A stretch of 64,000 bases of DNA from Hymenobacter profundi (GCF_019334315.1 NZ_JAHWGL010000010.1:24444-88443); one strand, 5' to 3'. Shown: positions 25,833-35,699, counted from the stretch's first letter. Notes: generated by a model from the sequence alone, not told the origin. Made by a program: numbers and translations.

Positions 25833-27083
25833 CTAGATATCTTCTAGCCCCGGCAAGCTGAGCAGACTGGCAGCACGGCGCGCCACAGTTTTGACACTGG
25901 CGACATCTGGGCCGGTGATGGTCAGGTGGCCCATCTTGCGGCCTACACGCGCTTCCGACTTGCCATACAGGTGCAGGTGCGTACCCGGCAAACTCAGCAC
26001 GGATTGCCAATCTGGCTCCCGCAGTTGACCACTGGCATCAAACCACACGTCGCCCAACAGGTTGAGCATAATGGCCGGAGAATGCTGACGCGGCTGCGGC
26101 AAGGGCAAGCTCGCCATAGCATGCACCTGCAAGTCAAACTGCGACGCGTCGCAGGCGTCTATGGTATAGTGGCCGCTGTTGTGTGGGCGTGGGGCCATTT
26201 CGTTGACTACCAAGCCACCGTGCGCGCTGCCGTCTTCCACCACAAAAAACTCGACGCACAGCACCCCGACATAACCGAGATGATGCGCGATGGAAACGGC
26301 CGCCTCGCAGGCCTTATCGGCCAGGGCAGGTGGCATGTTGCCTTCGTAGGCATGGGTCACGGCCAAAATGCCGTCGACGTGCACGTTGCGCTGCGGGGCG
26401 AAGCTAACGACCTGTCCATCCCAGCCGCGCGCCACCAGCACCGAACACTCGGCGGTGAGTGGCAGCATCTTTTCCAGCACGCAGGCCACGCTGCCCAGCT
26501 CCGCCCAGGCAGCAGCCAATTCAGCGGCGGTCTTAACGCGGACCTGGCCTTTGCCGTCGTAGCCCATGCGCGCCGTTTTCAGGATGCCGGGCAGCAAATC
26601 TGCCCGGTCGTTCTGGACGGCTTGTAGCTGGGCTGGCGTTTCAATTACTGCATAGGGCGCACAGGTCACCCCCGAAAGGTCAGCGCAGGCCGCGAAGTGG
26701 GCCTTTTCCTCAATGCGGTTTTGGGCAATGGCCACCACGGCCGCACTCGGCGCCACGGGGCGGGTCTGCGCCAGCGTTTGCAGGGCCTGGGCCGGCACGT
26801 TTTCAAACTCGGTGGTGATGGCCTGGCACAGCTGCGCCAACTGCGCTAGGCCGGTCGGGTCGTCATAGCCAGTCTGGATGTGGTGGTGACTCACCAGCCC
26901 GGCCGGGCTTTGCGCGTCGGGCTCCAGCACGGCGGTGAAGTAGCCCAGGCGCTGGGCGGCGTGCACAAACATCCGGCCCAGTTGGCCACCTCCCAGCACA
27001 CCTAGGGTAGCCCGCTGGCCCGCAGCGTCTACGCTGCCTGGAAAAACAGGAGGCATGGTTGTCATATCAGTTCCCTCGCTCAT
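25833..27083 (-). CDS. purK: N5-carboxyaminoimidazole ribonucleotide synthase
   Basis: A 416-residue ATP-grasp enzyme that carboxylates aminoimidazole ribonucleotide with bicarbonate and ATP in purine synthesis. The N-terminal nucleotide-binding motif ([20 protein letters not shown]), the [14 protein letters not shown] loop, and [20 protein letters not shown] are diagnostic of PurK. Its ATG overlaps the purE stop in the form ATGA, so translation is probably coupled and the two enzymes are made together. The first 26 residues before the core are slightly longer than usual; a start at a later Met would also be possible. Confidence 0.95.
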   Translation of the reverse strand: MSEGTDMTTMPPVFPGSVDAAGQRATLGVLGGGQLGRMFVHAAQRLGYFTAVLEPDAQSPAGLVSHHHIQTGYDDPTGLAQLAQLCQAITTEFENVPAQALQTLAQTRPVAPSAAVVAIAQNRIEEKAHFAACADLSGVTCAPYAVIETPAQLQAVQNDRADLLPGILKTARMGYDGKGQVRVKTAAELAAAWAELGSVACVLEKMLPLTAECSVLVARGWDGQVVSFAPQRNVHVDGILAVTHAYEGNMPPALADKACEAAVSIAHHLGYVGVLCVEFFVVEDGSAHGGLVVNEMAPRPHNSGHYTIDACDASQFDLQVHAMASLPLPQPRQHSPAIMLNLLGDVWFDASGQLREPDWQSVLSLPGTHLHLYGKSEARVGRKMGHLTITGPDVASVKTVARRAASLLSLPGLEDI

Positions 27084-27595
27084 ACTGGCAACGTCATAGC
27101 ACGAGCGGCTTCGGTTTGGTCGGCGCGAAACGCCTGTAGCTTGGTCGCCAAGTCCGGGTCGTGCAGGGCCAGCAGGCTAACCGCGAATAGCGCGGCATTG
27201 GCCGCCCCGGCAGTACCAATGGCAAACGTGGCCACGGGTATGCCTTTGGGCATTTGCACGATGCTGTGCAGCGAGTCTACCCCCTGCAAATGCCGACTGG
27301 CCACCGGCACCCCCAGCACAGGCACTGTAGTTTTAGCGGCTAGCATGCCCGGCAGGTGGGCAGCTCCCCCTGCGCCGGCAATAATGGCCTGCAAACCGCG
27401 CGGGCCAGCTTGTTCGGCGTAGGCAAACAGGTCGTCGGGCATGCGGTGGGCCGATACTACACGCGCTTCGTGGGCCACGCCAAACTGCGTGAGAATCTGT
27501 ACGGCATGCTGCATGGTGTCCCAGTCGCTGCTGGAACCCATCACCACACCGATCAAGGGTTTGGGAGTATTGGAGGAGGAAGGTGTATTCATCAA
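27080..27595 (-). CDS. purE: N5-carboxyaminoimidazole ribonucleotide mutase
   Basis: A 171-residue class I PurE. The substrate loop [13 protein letters not shown] (about residues 16-28), [15 protein letters not shown] and [16 protein letters not shown] are conserved family motifs, and the length matches bacterial PurE. It moves the carboxyl group of N5-CAIR to C4, giving CAIR, directly after the PurK step. It overlaps purK by four bases. Upstream lies an A+T-rich unknown gene flanked by inverted repeats, which breaks the run from the pyrimidine genes. Confidence 0.96.
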   Translation of the reverse strand: MMNTPSSSNTPKPLIGVVMGSSSDWDTMQHAVQILTQFGVAHEARVVSAHRMPDDLFAYAEQAGPRGLQAIIAGAGGAAHLPGMLAAKTTVPVLGVPVASRHLQGVDSLHSIVQMPKGIPVATFAIGTAGAANAALFAVSLLALHDPDLATKLQAFRADQTEAARAMTLPV

Positions 27596-27617
27596 AATTA
27601 TTTGGTCGTCGTGCTAA

Positions 27618-28215
27618 GCTTGTCGAAGCATCTCTACCGCTTCGTTGGGGCAGCCAATCCACATTTACAAATTAATAGCCTGTCAAATTAAGCTTGTCTA
27701 TCAATTCTTCGCTGGCATCCAGAAACAGTTTGTTGAACGAGCAAGTGCAGTCTCCGATTGGTTTGCCATCGGAATTTCTGAACTGCATAGTCCAAGAAAT
27801 GTCTTCGATTTCAGTCTTGCCTATTAATCTCACTTTCAGCTCGTTTTGAAAAGCAATTATCAGAGTGCCTTCATGCTCTTCCGCTACATTCTGAATTTGA
27901 GCCTGTGTTAATAGACCCATTAGAAAAACTCTGGCGGGTTCTTCCGGCCCATTGTTGTTTTCAATGTTGAACGGCGAAGAATGCACCCATTTATTCCATT
28001 CAGTCTTATCTGCTAGCTCAATTTCGCTGAAGACAAGGTAGACGCTGATAGCAAGATTATCATTGAATAGCTCGCACTCGAAGGCGGTGATATAGTACTT
28101 GAATTCCGTGTAATAGGCGCCGGAAAGAGCAGCTTTCAGCACTTCAAATATTTCTTTTTTATCCGTTGTCATTGCTGTCAAATTCTACTTGCGCGGTAGA
28201 GATGCTTCGACAAGC
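27618..28215. repeat. 23-bp inverted repeats flanking an A+T-rich gene
   Basis: The sequence 27618-27640 (begins GCTTGTCGAAGC, ends TCTACCGC) recurs as its exact reverse complement at 28193-28215. The two arms enclose the whole unknown gene 27672-28172. The right arm begins 31 nt after the pyrC stop, the same kind of position that the other palindromic repeats take in this window. It looks like a palindromic repeat whose loop carries a gene. Confidence 0.9.
27672..28172 (-). CDS. Unknown protein encoded within a palindromic repeat
   Basis: A 166-residue protein from the ATG at 28172 (MTTDKKEIFEVLKA); the frame opens three codons earlier at a TTG. It has no signal peptide or membrane helix, is acidic, and alternates strands and helices (YYTEFKYYITAFECEL, ISVYLVFSEIELADKTEW, LIIAFQNELKVRLIG). 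I do not recognise the family. Base composition is clearly A+T-richer than the pyr and pur genes on both sides, with many AAT, ATT and GAA codons, which suggests recent arrival. Perfect 23-bp inverted repeats bracket it. It could be an immunity-like or orphan cargo protein, but that is speculation. Confidence 0.7.
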   Translation of the reverse strand: MTTDKKEIFEVLKAALSGAYYTEFKYYITAFECELFNDNLAISVYLVFSEIELADKTEWNKWVHSSPFNIENNNGPEEPARVFLMGLLTQAQIQNVAEEHEGTLIIAFQNELKVRLIGKTEIEDISWTMQFRNSDGKPIGDCTCSFNKLFLDASEELIDKLNLTGY

Positions 28216-28246
28216 GGACGCCAGATCAAGCATGACGTTCTACTTA

Positions 28247-29524
28247 TCAGCGCTCCAGTAGAATTTCCGTCCCCAAAATCACCAGGTCTACTCGGCCTTT
28301 CAACGTCTGGTCGATGAAGGGCGTGTTCTGAGATTTGGACTTCATGAATTCCTGCGTGAAGGTCGTTTCTGCTTCGGTATCGAACAGGACGCAGTTGGCT
28401 TCCTGGCCGACTTCGATAGTGGGTACCGACAGGCCCATCAGACGGCGCGGCTCCGCCGAATAGCGCTTCACTACCAGGTCCCACCCAAATTTTTCGGGCC
28501 GCACGAAGAAGTGATACAGCGACACCAGTGCCGTTTCCAGGCCGGTGATGCCGTTGGGCGCGCTGATGAAATCCTGGGCTTTTTCAAACGGCGTGTGCGG
28601 CGCGTGGTCTGTGGCAATCAGATCGAAGACGCCCTCGATGAGCCCTTCGAGTAGGGCATCGCAATCCGCCTGCGTGCGTAGCGGCGGGTTCATCTTGTAG
28701 TTGGTGTCGTAGTCGCCGATGTGCTCATCGGTGAACAGCAGGTGGTGCGGGGCCACTTCGGCCGTCACCTTCACATCGCCACGCGATTTCCACCAGCGGA
28801 TGGTTTCCATACCCAGCTTGCTCGACACGTGCTGGATGTGCACGTGCGCGCCCGCCGCCCGGGCCAGGCGAATGTCGCGGTCGATGATGATTTCCTCTGC
28901 GCACGCCGGCGAGCCCTTGATGCCGAGCCGGTAGCTCATCACCCCTTCGTTGAGGGCACGCGGCCCGGCTAGTTCGGGTACTTCGCAGTGGCTGGCGAAA
29001 AACATCCCAAACTCGGTGGCGTACTGCATGGCCCGCAACAGTACTGCCGGGTCGTTGGTGGTGTCTCCGTCGTCGGTGAGCATGGTTACCCCGAGTCTGT
29101 GCATACCTTCAATTTCAGCCAGTTCCTTACCCTCGCGGTTCTTGGTGACGCAGCCGGAGGTGTACACCGGAATGCGCGACCGGTGCTTGGCATTTTCCAG
29201 CACAGTGGCTACTACTGTCGCTGAGTCGATGGCCGGGCGGGTGTTCGGCATCATTACCACGCCGGTAATACCGCCATTGATGGCCGCCTCGCTTCCCGTA
29301 GTAATGGTTTCCTTGTTCTCAAACCCTGGGGCGCGAAAATGAACGTGCGCATCAAACATACCTGGCATAAGCACCCGGCCGCGTGCGTCGATGACACGCA
29401 CGCCCTCGGGAATGGCTAGGTTGCTGCCGATGTCCTGAATTTTTCCTTCGACAATCAGGACATCGCCCTCGAGCAGCACAGGTGAATTTTCGGAGGCGAT
29501 GCGGGCGTTTTGAAGGAGAAGCAT
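28247..29524 (-). CDS. pyrC: Dihydroorotase
   Basis: A 425-residue amidohydrolase that cyclises carbamoyl aspartate to dihydroorotate, the third step of pyrimidine synthesis. The metal-binding DAHVHFRAPGFE (His60, His62) lies after the first strand; HIQHVSSK and DLIATDHAPHTPFEKA carry the other histidines and catalytic aspartate. The length and motifs fit the class I (PyrC-like, long) dihydroorotases common in Bacteroidota. It follows pyrB on the same strand after 79 nt and is probably cotranscribed with it, under the leader described upstream of pyrB. Confidence 0.95.
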   Translation of the reverse strand: MLLLQNARIASENSPVLLEGDVLIVEGKIQDIGSNLAIPEGVRVIDARGRVLMPGMFDAHVHFRAPGFENKETITTGSEAAINGGITGVVMMPNTRPAIDSATVVATVLENAKHRSRIPVYTSGCVTKNREGKELAEIEGMHRLGVTMLTDDGDTTNDPAVLLRAMQYATEFGMFFASHCEVPELAGPRALNEGVMSYRLGIKGSPACAEEIIIDRDIRLARAAGAHVHIQHVSSKLGMETIRWWKSRGDVKVTAEVAPHHLLFTDEHIGDYDTNYKMNPPLRTQADCDALLEGLIEGVFDLIATDHAPHTPFEKAQDFISAPNGITGLETALVSLYHFFVRPEKFGWDLVVKRYSAEPRRLMGLSVPTIEVGQEANCVLFDTEAETTFTQEFMKSKSQNTPFIDQTLKGRVDLVILGTEILLER

Positions 29525-29603
29525 GAAGTGATAATTTCTGTAAACCGGCTAGGGTTGTTGAAGATGTACATTAAAAAGTGGCGTCAGCTGTTGCGTCTGG
29601 CGG

Positions 29604-30584
29604 TTAGGGCATAACTAGCTTCGAGCTAGCCCGCTGCTGCGCAGCATACGACTCCTGCCGCGGAAATTCTCCGCCCGGCGTGAGCCAGTCGAGCACAGCC
29701 ATGCGGATGGAGATGCCGTTTTCGACCTGGTTGGTGATGAGGCTGCGCTCGTAATCCATCACGGCGTCGCACAGCTCGACCCCGCGGTTCACGGGGCCGG
29801 GGTGCATGATGTAGAGGCCCCGGTCGCGGATTTCGGCCAGCCGGGCAGTGGTGATGCCGTAAACCCGGTGGTATTCGCGGACGCTGGGGAAGAATTGCAC
29901 GTCCTGGCGCTCCATCTGCACGCGAAGCAGGTACACCACATCGGGCGCCCAGGCCATGGCCGTTTCATAGTCGGTGAAGCGGGGGATGGTTGCCGGGCCG
30001 TATTTGGGTACCAGCGAGCCTGGGCCCAGGTAAGCGACTTCGACGCCCAGCTTTTGCAGCAGGGTGCTGGTAGAGCGCGCAACGCGGGAGTGGAGGATAT
30101 CGCCGATAATGAGGACTTTTTTGCCCCGAGGGTCGGAGAATTTTTCCCGAATGGTGAAGGCGTCCAGCAGGGCCTGGGTGGGGTGCTCGTGCGCCCCGTC
30201 GCCGGCGTTGATAACTGAGGCTGTGGTTTGGCGGGCAATCATGCCGGGTAGGCCGGGGTGACTGTGGCGGACGACGATGTAGTCGGTGCGCATGGCCTGG
30301 AGCGTCTCGATTGTCTCGCGCACCGACTCGCCTTTGGTGATAGAGGAGTGGTCGACGTTGAAATTCGTTACCTCCGCCGAGAGGCGTTTGGCGGCCACCT
30401 CGAAGGAGGAGTGCGTCCGGGTGCTGGCCTCATAGAATAGCATGAGCACGGACTTGCCATCGAGGGCAGGAATTTTCTTCACCGATTGGGTGAACAATTT
30501 TTTAAAGGACGTGGATTGGTCGAGCAAAAACTCGATTTCCTCACGGTGAAGGGATGCGATGTCGAGCAGGTCTTTACGTGCCAT
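29604..30584 (-). CDS. pyrB: Aspartate carbamoyltransferase catalytic subunit
   Basis: A 326-residue enzyme joining carbamoyl phosphate to aspartate. The phosphate-binding loop FYEASTRTHSSFE (Ser54-Thr57), the HPTQALLDAFTI motif, GDILHSRVARS and MHPGPVNRGVEL are all intact. No regulatory subunit gene (pyrI) is adjacent. It heads the order pyrB-pyrC on the minus strand. A structured leader with a hairpin and seven Ts lies about 240 nt upstream (30821-30850), so expression may be set by attenuation. Confidence 0.96.
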   Translation of the reverse strand: MARKDLLDIASLHREEIEFLLDQSTSFKKLFTQSVKKIPALDGKSVLMLFYEASTRTHSSFEVAAKRLSAEVTNFNVDHSSITKGESVRETIETLQAMRTDYIVVRHSHPGLPGMIARQTTASVINAGDGAHEHPTQALLDAFTIREKFSDPRGKKVLIIGDILHSRVARSTSTLLQKLGVEVAYLGPGSLVPKYGPATIPRFTDYETAMAWAPDVVYLLRVQMERQDVQFFPSVREYHRVYGITTARLAEIRDRGLYIMHPGPVNRGVELCDAVMDYERSLITNQVENGISIRMAVLDWLTPGGEFPRQESYAAQQRASSKLVMP

Positions 30585-30820
30585 ACCGGAGTTGAGGAAA
30601 AGTGAGGTTGTCTAACTAAAAAGGAACAAGGTGAAGTCTTATCTGCTACTACCCATGATGGAGCAGCCACCTACTCGCGTGTGGGCTGAGGCATTAGCGG
30701 CAGCAACCACGGTTGGGGGCGAGCGTGTTGGTGTTCAGGGGGGTAGGGTAGGGGGTAGGAGCGTTTAAGGTATGCCCTACAAATTGGTGGCGGGGCGACA
30801 GCCGACGAACGCACTGGGCA

Positions 30821-30850
30821 TAAAAAAACCGTTTCGAAATCCGAAACGGT
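30821..30850 (-). terminator. Intrinsic terminator in the pyrB leader (candidate attenuator)
   Basis: On the minus strand a 9-bp perfect stem ACCGTTTCG/CGAAACGGT with a 5-base loop is followed by a run of seven Ts counting the last stem base. It lies 237 nt before the pyrB ATG and about 150 nt after a TAGCTTTG -7 box, so transcripts starting there would stop before pyrB unless antitermination occurs. Confidence 0.8.
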
Positions 30851-30998
30851 GGCGGCGCAACACCCAGAAAAAACAACGGAAATACCAGAAGCAAAATCGG
30901 GAAAACCAACGGTGGCGAAGACCTTGCGGCCTACTCGCGGCTCCCCGCCGAGCAGGGCCCCGCGCTTCATCATCAAGTTTTTTGGTTGAAGCACGATG
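30851..30998 (-). ncRNA. Leader RNA or small RNA upstream of pyrB
   Basis: Between the TAGCTTTG box and the terminator the minus-strand RNA would be about 150-170 nt. Its first half is G+C-rich (pairing possible around GGGGCCC and GGCGGGGAGCCGC), and its second half is U-rich with runs of 3-6 U at about 30871-30905, directly before the terminator. This order (U-rich tract, terminator, pyrB) is that of UTP-sensitive pyrBI attenuators in enterobacteria. An open frame starting with two ATGs at 30973 reads through the terminator, as the enterobacterial leader peptide does. It could instead be an independent small RNA. Confidence 0.45.
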
Positions 30999-31006
30999 CA
31001 AAGCTA
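30999..31006 (-). promoter_or_regulatory. -7 promoter box (TAGCTTTG) of the pyrB leader
   Basis: A full match to TAnnTTTG on the minus strand. The region 19-21 nt upstream reads TTAA rather than TTTG, so the -33 element is weak. Transcription from here would begin near 30990. Confidence 0.45.
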
Positions 31007-31549
31007 CGGTATTGTTACGTATTCTTTAAGCATGTTAAGCAAGAATTTCTGTTGAGGCAAACGTACGCATTGAGGAAAAACGAGCAAAAAACCTCTGGCT
31101 TACTAGGCTACGCGGAAGCGTTTCGGGCTGATTTGGTGCCTCTATTCCTTCAGCTGTAAGTTGGGTCTTGGGGGTAGACGCATGGCTTAGGGTAGAGCTC
31201 CTGTCGAAAAGCAAAAAGCGCATCCAAATCAAGGCTCAGGGCATCTTGTAAATCCTCGTTGGAGAAATCAAATTCTCAGTGCGGAGGCGGTGGCCTGATG
31301 GTATTTTTAGTAGGCCTACCCTGCTGGTGCCACAAACTACAAACCTCTCTGCGGACTTGATAGATTGTAAAATAAACATATAATCTTCTTGATTTCAGAT
31401 GGTTATTTGTTTAAAACACGGCCAAGGCTTACCCCAGAAACCCGAAGCGCTCTAAAAAAAAGCGTGCTATAATCAACTATGTTGAGCGAAAGTCGGTAGA
31501 TACTCGTTGCCACACACGAACCTTTTCGTAACGCTCCTGTTGTCCTGAT
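31007..31549. other. Intergenic region without recognisable genes
   Basis: About 540 bases between the pyrB leader promoter and a small plus-strand gene. Short open frames occur on both strands but none has a convincing composition or start. The end next to the small gene is A+T-rich and probably holds its promoter. I see nothing else. Confidence 0.4.
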
Positions 31550-31762
31550 ATGTCTGACTCCACTAAACGCGCCCGGGTACGCAAGCCCGTTGAATCGCCA
31601 AGCACACCTCTTTCTTCGGCAGAACACCTGGCAGCACTCCACGCCCGTGAAGCGGGTAAAACTGTCATGTATCAGGTAGACGCCTGGGGTCATGTGGAAA
31701 CGCGCTTTGTTCGGTCGCAGAACGTTGAGGCGTGGCTTGCCAAAGGCTTCTTTGTTCGCTAG
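31550..31762 (+). CDS. Small basic protein of unknown function
   Basis: A 70-residue protein, MSDSTKRARVRKPVESPS at the start and a compact second half (MYQVDAWGHVETRFVRSQNV, then WLAKGFFVR). It has no signal or membrane segment. It is supported by an ATG start, sensible codon use and a strong intrinsic terminator 26 nt after its stop. An overlapping minus-strand frame (31403-31837) has no such support. Function unknown; I do not recognise the family. Confidence 0.6.
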   Translation: MSDSTKRARVRKPVESPSTPLSSAEHLAALHAREAGKTVMYQVDAWGHVETRFVRSQNVEAWLAKGFFVR

Positions 31763-31788
31763 CCCCGCGCAACCATAGTGCATTCCTG

Positions 31789-31820
31789 AAGCTCCGTTGA
31801 TAAACGGAGCTTTTTGTTTT
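31789..31820 (+). terminator. Intrinsic terminator after the 70-residue gene
   Basis: A perfect 10-bp stem AAGCTCCGTT/AACGGAGCTT (31789-31798 and 31803-31812), a four-base loop GATA, then TTTGTTTTTCC. This is a textbook rho-independent terminator for the upstream small gene. Confidence 0.9.
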
Positions 31821-32258
31821 TCCACCTGGTGCCTCAAGCCGCCAGAATGTGGCTACCGGGGGTAGGGCGCGCGTAGACTAGTAGATTCCGCTAAGAGATT
31901 GAAAATTGCTAATTCATCGTCCTTTTACAGTATCGAAGCCTTGGCTACGGCATTCGCTTAGTAACCACTAGTTGCAATAGCCCTTGCTGGCGGTGCTCTT
32001 AGAGGAGCGACGTACGTGCGACGCCCGATTTTTTCGGTTGGAGGAATGCGCGTACCGCCATTAGTTTCAGAGCAAAGATTGATTTGCGAAAAAATTGCAT
32101 CCATCCTCTGCTAACAGCTTACGTAGAAAGTGTGTAGCAGCTAGTGAGGCCAGCTGCAGCCTACCCTACCCGCCGAGCCCAAACGGCCACTACCCACGCA
32201 CCGCTGTGCGTATCCAGAATGTATCGCAGACATTAACCTTCGAAAACTGTACGATTTT
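31821..32258. other. Intergenic region without recognisable genes
   Basis: About 440 bases between the terminator and the next small gene. No open frame with support, no repeat and no clear promoter pair was seen. Confidence 0.4.
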
Positions 32259-32462
32259 ATGAGTGACTTAGCTAACCTACAGACTTTGCTTGGCCAAACC
32301 CTTCGCATACAGTACCAGCTCCAAGGCTCGGAGCAGGGTAACGCCACACTCACCGTGCAGCCCGACGACCAATTAGTAGTAGGGCCCGCGGGCAGCCAGC
32401 TCGTGTATTCGTTTCAGGATGGGCGCTTCGTGAGCCTGGAGATTCTGGTGGCCGCGGGATGA
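32259..32462 (+). CDS. Small protein of unknown function
   Basis: A 67-residue acidic-to-neutral protein (MSDLANLQTLLGQTLRIQYQ, then LTVQPDDQLVVGPAGSQLVY and SFQDGRFVSLEILVAAG). Alternating strands suggest a small beta domain. No signal peptide. It ends 13 nt from the convergent GH63-like gene. Not recognised; the call as a gene rests on start, composition and position. Confidence 0.55.
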   Translation: MSDLANLQTLLGQTLRIQYQLQGSEQGNATLTVQPDDQLVVGPAGSQLVYSFQDGRFVSLEILVAAG

Positions 32463-32475
32463 TGCAGCGGGTGCT

Positions 32476-35148
32476 TTAGGGAACGGCACCGGCTTTGGCA
32501 TCCTGCTCGGCAGAAATGCGCGTCAGACTCTGGGAAGTGAGTAGGCAGGCCAGCAACCCGGTCCAGCCGGTTTGGTGGCTGGCACCCAGGCCGCGTCCGT
32601 CGTCGCCATGGAAGTATTCGTAGAATAGGGGGTAGTCGCGGAAGTGTGGGTCGTATTGCATCCGCTCGTTGGCCCCAAAAGATGGCCGACGCCCTGTAGC
32701 ATCCTGCAAAAACAGTTTGTTCAGGCGTTCTGTGAGGGCGTTGGCAATTTCTTGCAGGGTGCAGTGGTGGCCGGAGCCCGTTGGGTATTCCACCTGGAAA
32801 GCATCGCCGTAGTAGGCGTAGAAGCGTTGCAGTGACTCAATAAGGAGATAATTAATCGGAAACCAGATGGGGCCGCGCCAGTTGGAGTTGCCGCCAAACA
32901 TATCCGAATCCGACTCGCCGGGTAAATAGGCTACAGTGAAGTTGGCCTCGGCCGTGGGAAAGTAGTAGGGCTGCTCTTGGTGGTAACGCGACAACGCCCG
33001 AATGCCAAACTCCGACAGAAATTCCTGCTCATCCAGCATGCGGGTGAGCAAACACCGGAGGCGGTGGCTGCGCAGCAACGACAGCCGATGCCGCGCGCCC
33101 TGGCCCGGCACCTGCCAGTGCGACACTAGCTCGGCCAGGTGCGGACGGTTGTGGAGCAGCCAGCGCAAACGCTGCGCAAATTCGGGTAGGGCGCTGAGCA
33201 ACGTATCATCGAGTACTTCCACGGCAAACAGCGGAATCAGCCCCACAATGGAGCGTACTTTTAGCTTGGTACGCACGCCGTCGGGGGTGTGCAGCACGTC
33301 GTAATAAAAGCTGTCTTCCTCGTCCCAGAGGTTGAACTGCCCGTCGCCCCCTTTGGTCATGGCTTCCACGATGTAGAGGAAATGCTCGAAAAACTTGCTG
33401 GCCATTTCCTGGTACACGGGGTTGGTGAGGGCCAGCTCCAGGGCAATGCGCATCAGATTCAGTGCGTACATCGCCATCCAGCTGGTGCCGTCGCTCTGCT
33501 CGATGTGGCCGCCAGTGGGTAGGGGCGCCGAGCGGTCGAACACGCCGATGTTATCGAGCCCCAAAAAGCCGCCCTCGAAGATGTTGCGGCCGTTGCGGTC
33601 TTTCCGGTTCACCCACCACGAGAAATTCAGGTTGAGCTTATGAAACATAGCCTCCAGAAAGACGGTGTCGCCATGGCCGTTCCGCTGCAACTGATCCATC
33701 TGGTACACGCGCCAGGTAGCCCAGGCGTGCACGGGTGGGTTGGCATCGGAGAGGTTCCACTCGTAGGCGGGCAGCTGGCCGTTGGGGTGCATGTACCAGT
33801 CGCGGGTGAGCAGGCGCAGCTGTTGCTTGGCAAACTCGGCATCGACCATGGCCAGCGGGATGCAATGGAAAGCCAAATCCCAGGCCGCGTACCAGGGGTA
33901 CTCCCACTTGTCGGGCATGGAGATGATGTCGGCGTTGTAGAGGTGGCGCCAGTTATTATTGCGGCCCGTGCGCCGCTCGCTCGGGGGCGCCACAAACTTG
34001 GGGTCACCGTCGAGCCACTGGTTCAGGTCGTAGTAGTAGAACTGCTTGCTCCAGAGCATGCCGGCAAAGGCCTGTCGCTGCACGTTGCGGGCATCGGGGT
34101 CGGCCATGCCCTGTTGTAGGGTGGCGTAGAACGCATCGGCCTCCTGCCGGCGCTGGGCGACTACCTGATCGAAATCAGCAAACGGAGCCGGTAGGGGCGT
34201 TTTACGCAGGCGTACCCGCACGGTCTGCGCCTGGCCAGCGGCTACAGTCAGCTGGTAGTGGGCCGCTACTTTGGTGCCGTATTGCGCCGTGTTGATGGCC
34301 TCCTGCCTACCCTCTACCAAGTAATCGTTGATGCCGTCCTTGTAGAATTTTCCTTCCTCGGGCCTGTTATAGAGGCGGACGCCATTGGTGTCGTTATCGC
34401 AAAAAAGCAGCGCCGGGGTCTGGTCACAGTAGAGCTGATACTCCCCTAGCTCCGGGTGCGTTAGGTGCACGGTACCCGGCCCTGTACTGCGTAGCTGCGG
34501 GCGGGGACGGTAGTGCTCAAAGGCCCAGGTGTTCCGAAACCACGCCTGAGGCAACACGTGCAAATTAGCCGTTTCGGGGCCTCGGTTATGCACCGTTAGT
34601 TGCAGCAGCAGGTCTTCTGGCCCCGCCTTGGCGTATTCAATGAACACATCGAAGTAGCGACTTTCGTCGAAGATGCCCGTGTCAAGCAGTTCATATTCGG
34701 GCTCCTGCCGCGTGCGTTGCGCGTTGTGCGCACGCAACTGTGCATACGGAAACGCCTGCTGCGGATACTTATACAGCATCCGCATGTAGGAGTGGGTAGG
34801 AGTGCTGTCGAGATAATAGTACAGCTCCTTCACATCCTCGCCGTGGTTGCCCTCGCCGTTGGTGAGGCCAAACAGGCGCTCCTTCAGCATCTCATCCTGA
34901 CCGTTCCAGAGGCCTACGCCCAGGCACAGTAGCTGCCGCGCGTCGCTAACGCCGCCAATGCCTTCCTCGCCCCAACGGTAGGCGTAGCGGCGGGCCATAT
35001 CGTGAGTGATGTAGTTCCAGGCATTGCCGTCAGACGAGTAGTCTTCGCGCACAGTGCCCCATTGTCGCTCCGTTAGGTAGGGCCCGAATTTCTTCCAGGC
35101 GGCTGTTTCGGCGTGATCTTCCGCTAATCGTAGATGTTCTGGGCTCAT
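32476..35148 (-). CDS. GH63-like (MGH1 domain) glucosidase
   Basis: An 890-residue protein with no signal peptide. It opens with [20 protein letters not shown] and [20 protein letters not shown], typical of bacterial GH63-related glucosidases, and has the barrel motifs [18 protein letters not shown] and [17 protein letters not shown]. The (alpha/alpha)6 barrel is preceded by a beta-sandwich. Relatives hydrolyse alpha-glucosides, mannosyl- or glucosylglycerate and similar compatible solutes. Its place a few kilobases from trehalose synthesis and a LEA-like gene fits solute turnover, but the substrate is not established. An inverted repeat lies at 35230-35247 upstream. Confidence 0.85.
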   Translation of the reverse strand: MSPEHLRLAEDHAETAAWKKFGPYLTERQWGTVREDYSSDGNAWNYITHDMARRYAYRWGEEGIGGVSDARQLLCLGVGLWNGQDEMLKERLFGLTNGEGNHGEDVKELYYYLDSTPTHSYMRMLYKYPQQAFPYAQLRAHNAQRTRQEPEYELLDTGIFDESRYFDVFIEYAKAGPEDLLLQLTVHNRGPETANLHVLPQAWFRNTWAFEHYRPRPQLRSTGPGTVHLTHPELGEYQLYCDQTPALLFCDNDTNGVRLYNRPEEGKFYKDGINDYLVEGRQEAINTAQYGTKVAAHYQLTVAAGQAQTVRVRLRKTPLPAPFADFDQVVAQRRQEADAFYATLQQGMADPDARNVQRQAFAGMLWSKQFYYYDLNQWLDGDPKFVAPPSERRTGRNNNWRHLYNADIISMPDKWEYPWYAAWDLAFHCIPLAMVDAEFAKQQLRLLTRDWYMHPNGQLPAYEWNLSDANPPVHAWATWRVYQMDQLQRNGHGDTVFLEAMFHKLNLNFSWWVNRKDRNGRNIFEGGFLGLDNIGVFDRSAPLPTGGHIEQSDGTSWMAMYALNLMRIALELALTNPVYQEMASKFFEHFLYIVEAMTKGGDGQFNLWDEEDSFYYDVLHTPDGVRTKLKVRSIVGLIPLFAVEVLDDTLLSALPEFAQRLRWLLHNRPHLAELVSHWQVPGQGARHRLSLLRSHRLRCLLTRMLDEQEFLSEFGIRALSRYHQEQPYYFPTAEANFTVAYLPGESDSDMFGGNSNWRGPIWFPINYLLIESLQRFYAYYGDAFQVEYPTGSGHHCTLQEIANALTERLNKLFLQDATGRRPSFGANERMQYDPHFRDYPLFYEYFHGDDGRGLGASHQTGWTGLLACLLTSQSLTRISAEQDAKAGAVP

Positions 35149-35699
35149 AGAATAAGAAGGCGCAACGGGTGCGCGTAGTCAGCATACCAACTTGGCACCC
35201 GACAGGCAGTACCGAATTCACGACTTTGACCAGTGATAGTTCACTGGCCAGGCAGTCGCATCAATACAAGAAAGAAGGAAAGTAGTACGCCGTAGCACGT
35301 ATCAGACTTCAGGTGAAGAGAGGTATAGCAGGCATGAATATACAGCGGGCGCCCTGGTCATACGCGGGCTCTAAAAGCTGAGTTTTCGGCGAGCTGAGCC
35401 GTATAAGTACTTTTTCTGCCCTCGTCGAGGCTGGCCGACGCCGCGCTACGGGCGGGAAGGGCTACGGCATGCTGCGTTGCACGGCCGGCAACCCATGAGG
35501 CTGGGGCCAACGAGAAAAACACTTAGTGTAAAATCCCTATTTAGCCAGATCGAATTACGTATTTTCTGGATGGTGGCCTACAAAGGCCAGGGCGTATAAC
35601 CAGTAGGTGCAAGGCCCGGCAACTACAAGAGGCCTTCTCCATCGCTCGCCATCGATTGATCGGGCCTACTCTCGCGTTTCCGTATCCCTTTCTTTTCCT
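35149..35699. other. Intergenic region between divergent GH63-like and LEA-like genes
   Basis: About 550 bases with no supported gene. It holds a 7-bp perfect inverted repeat CCAGTGA-TAGT-TCACTGG at 35230-35247, a possible operator for the GH63-like gene, and a G+C-rich patch near 35420-35510 with no clear structure. Confidence 0.45.

Noticed and set aside
30777..31001. 74-codon minus-strand frame in the pyrB leader starting at 31001
   Set aside because: Its start codon overlaps the -7 box and lies upstream of the expected transcript start, so it would not be translated from that promoter.
31403..31837. 144-codon minus-strand frame overlapping the small 70-residue gene
   Set aside because: It crosses the plus-strand terminator and has no promoter or family support; the plus gene is favoured.
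35420..35515. Possible structural RNA in the G+C-rich patch upstream of the LEA-like gene
   Set aside because: I checked for features of RNase P RNA, tmRNA, 6S and SRP RNA and saw none; no terminator follows.
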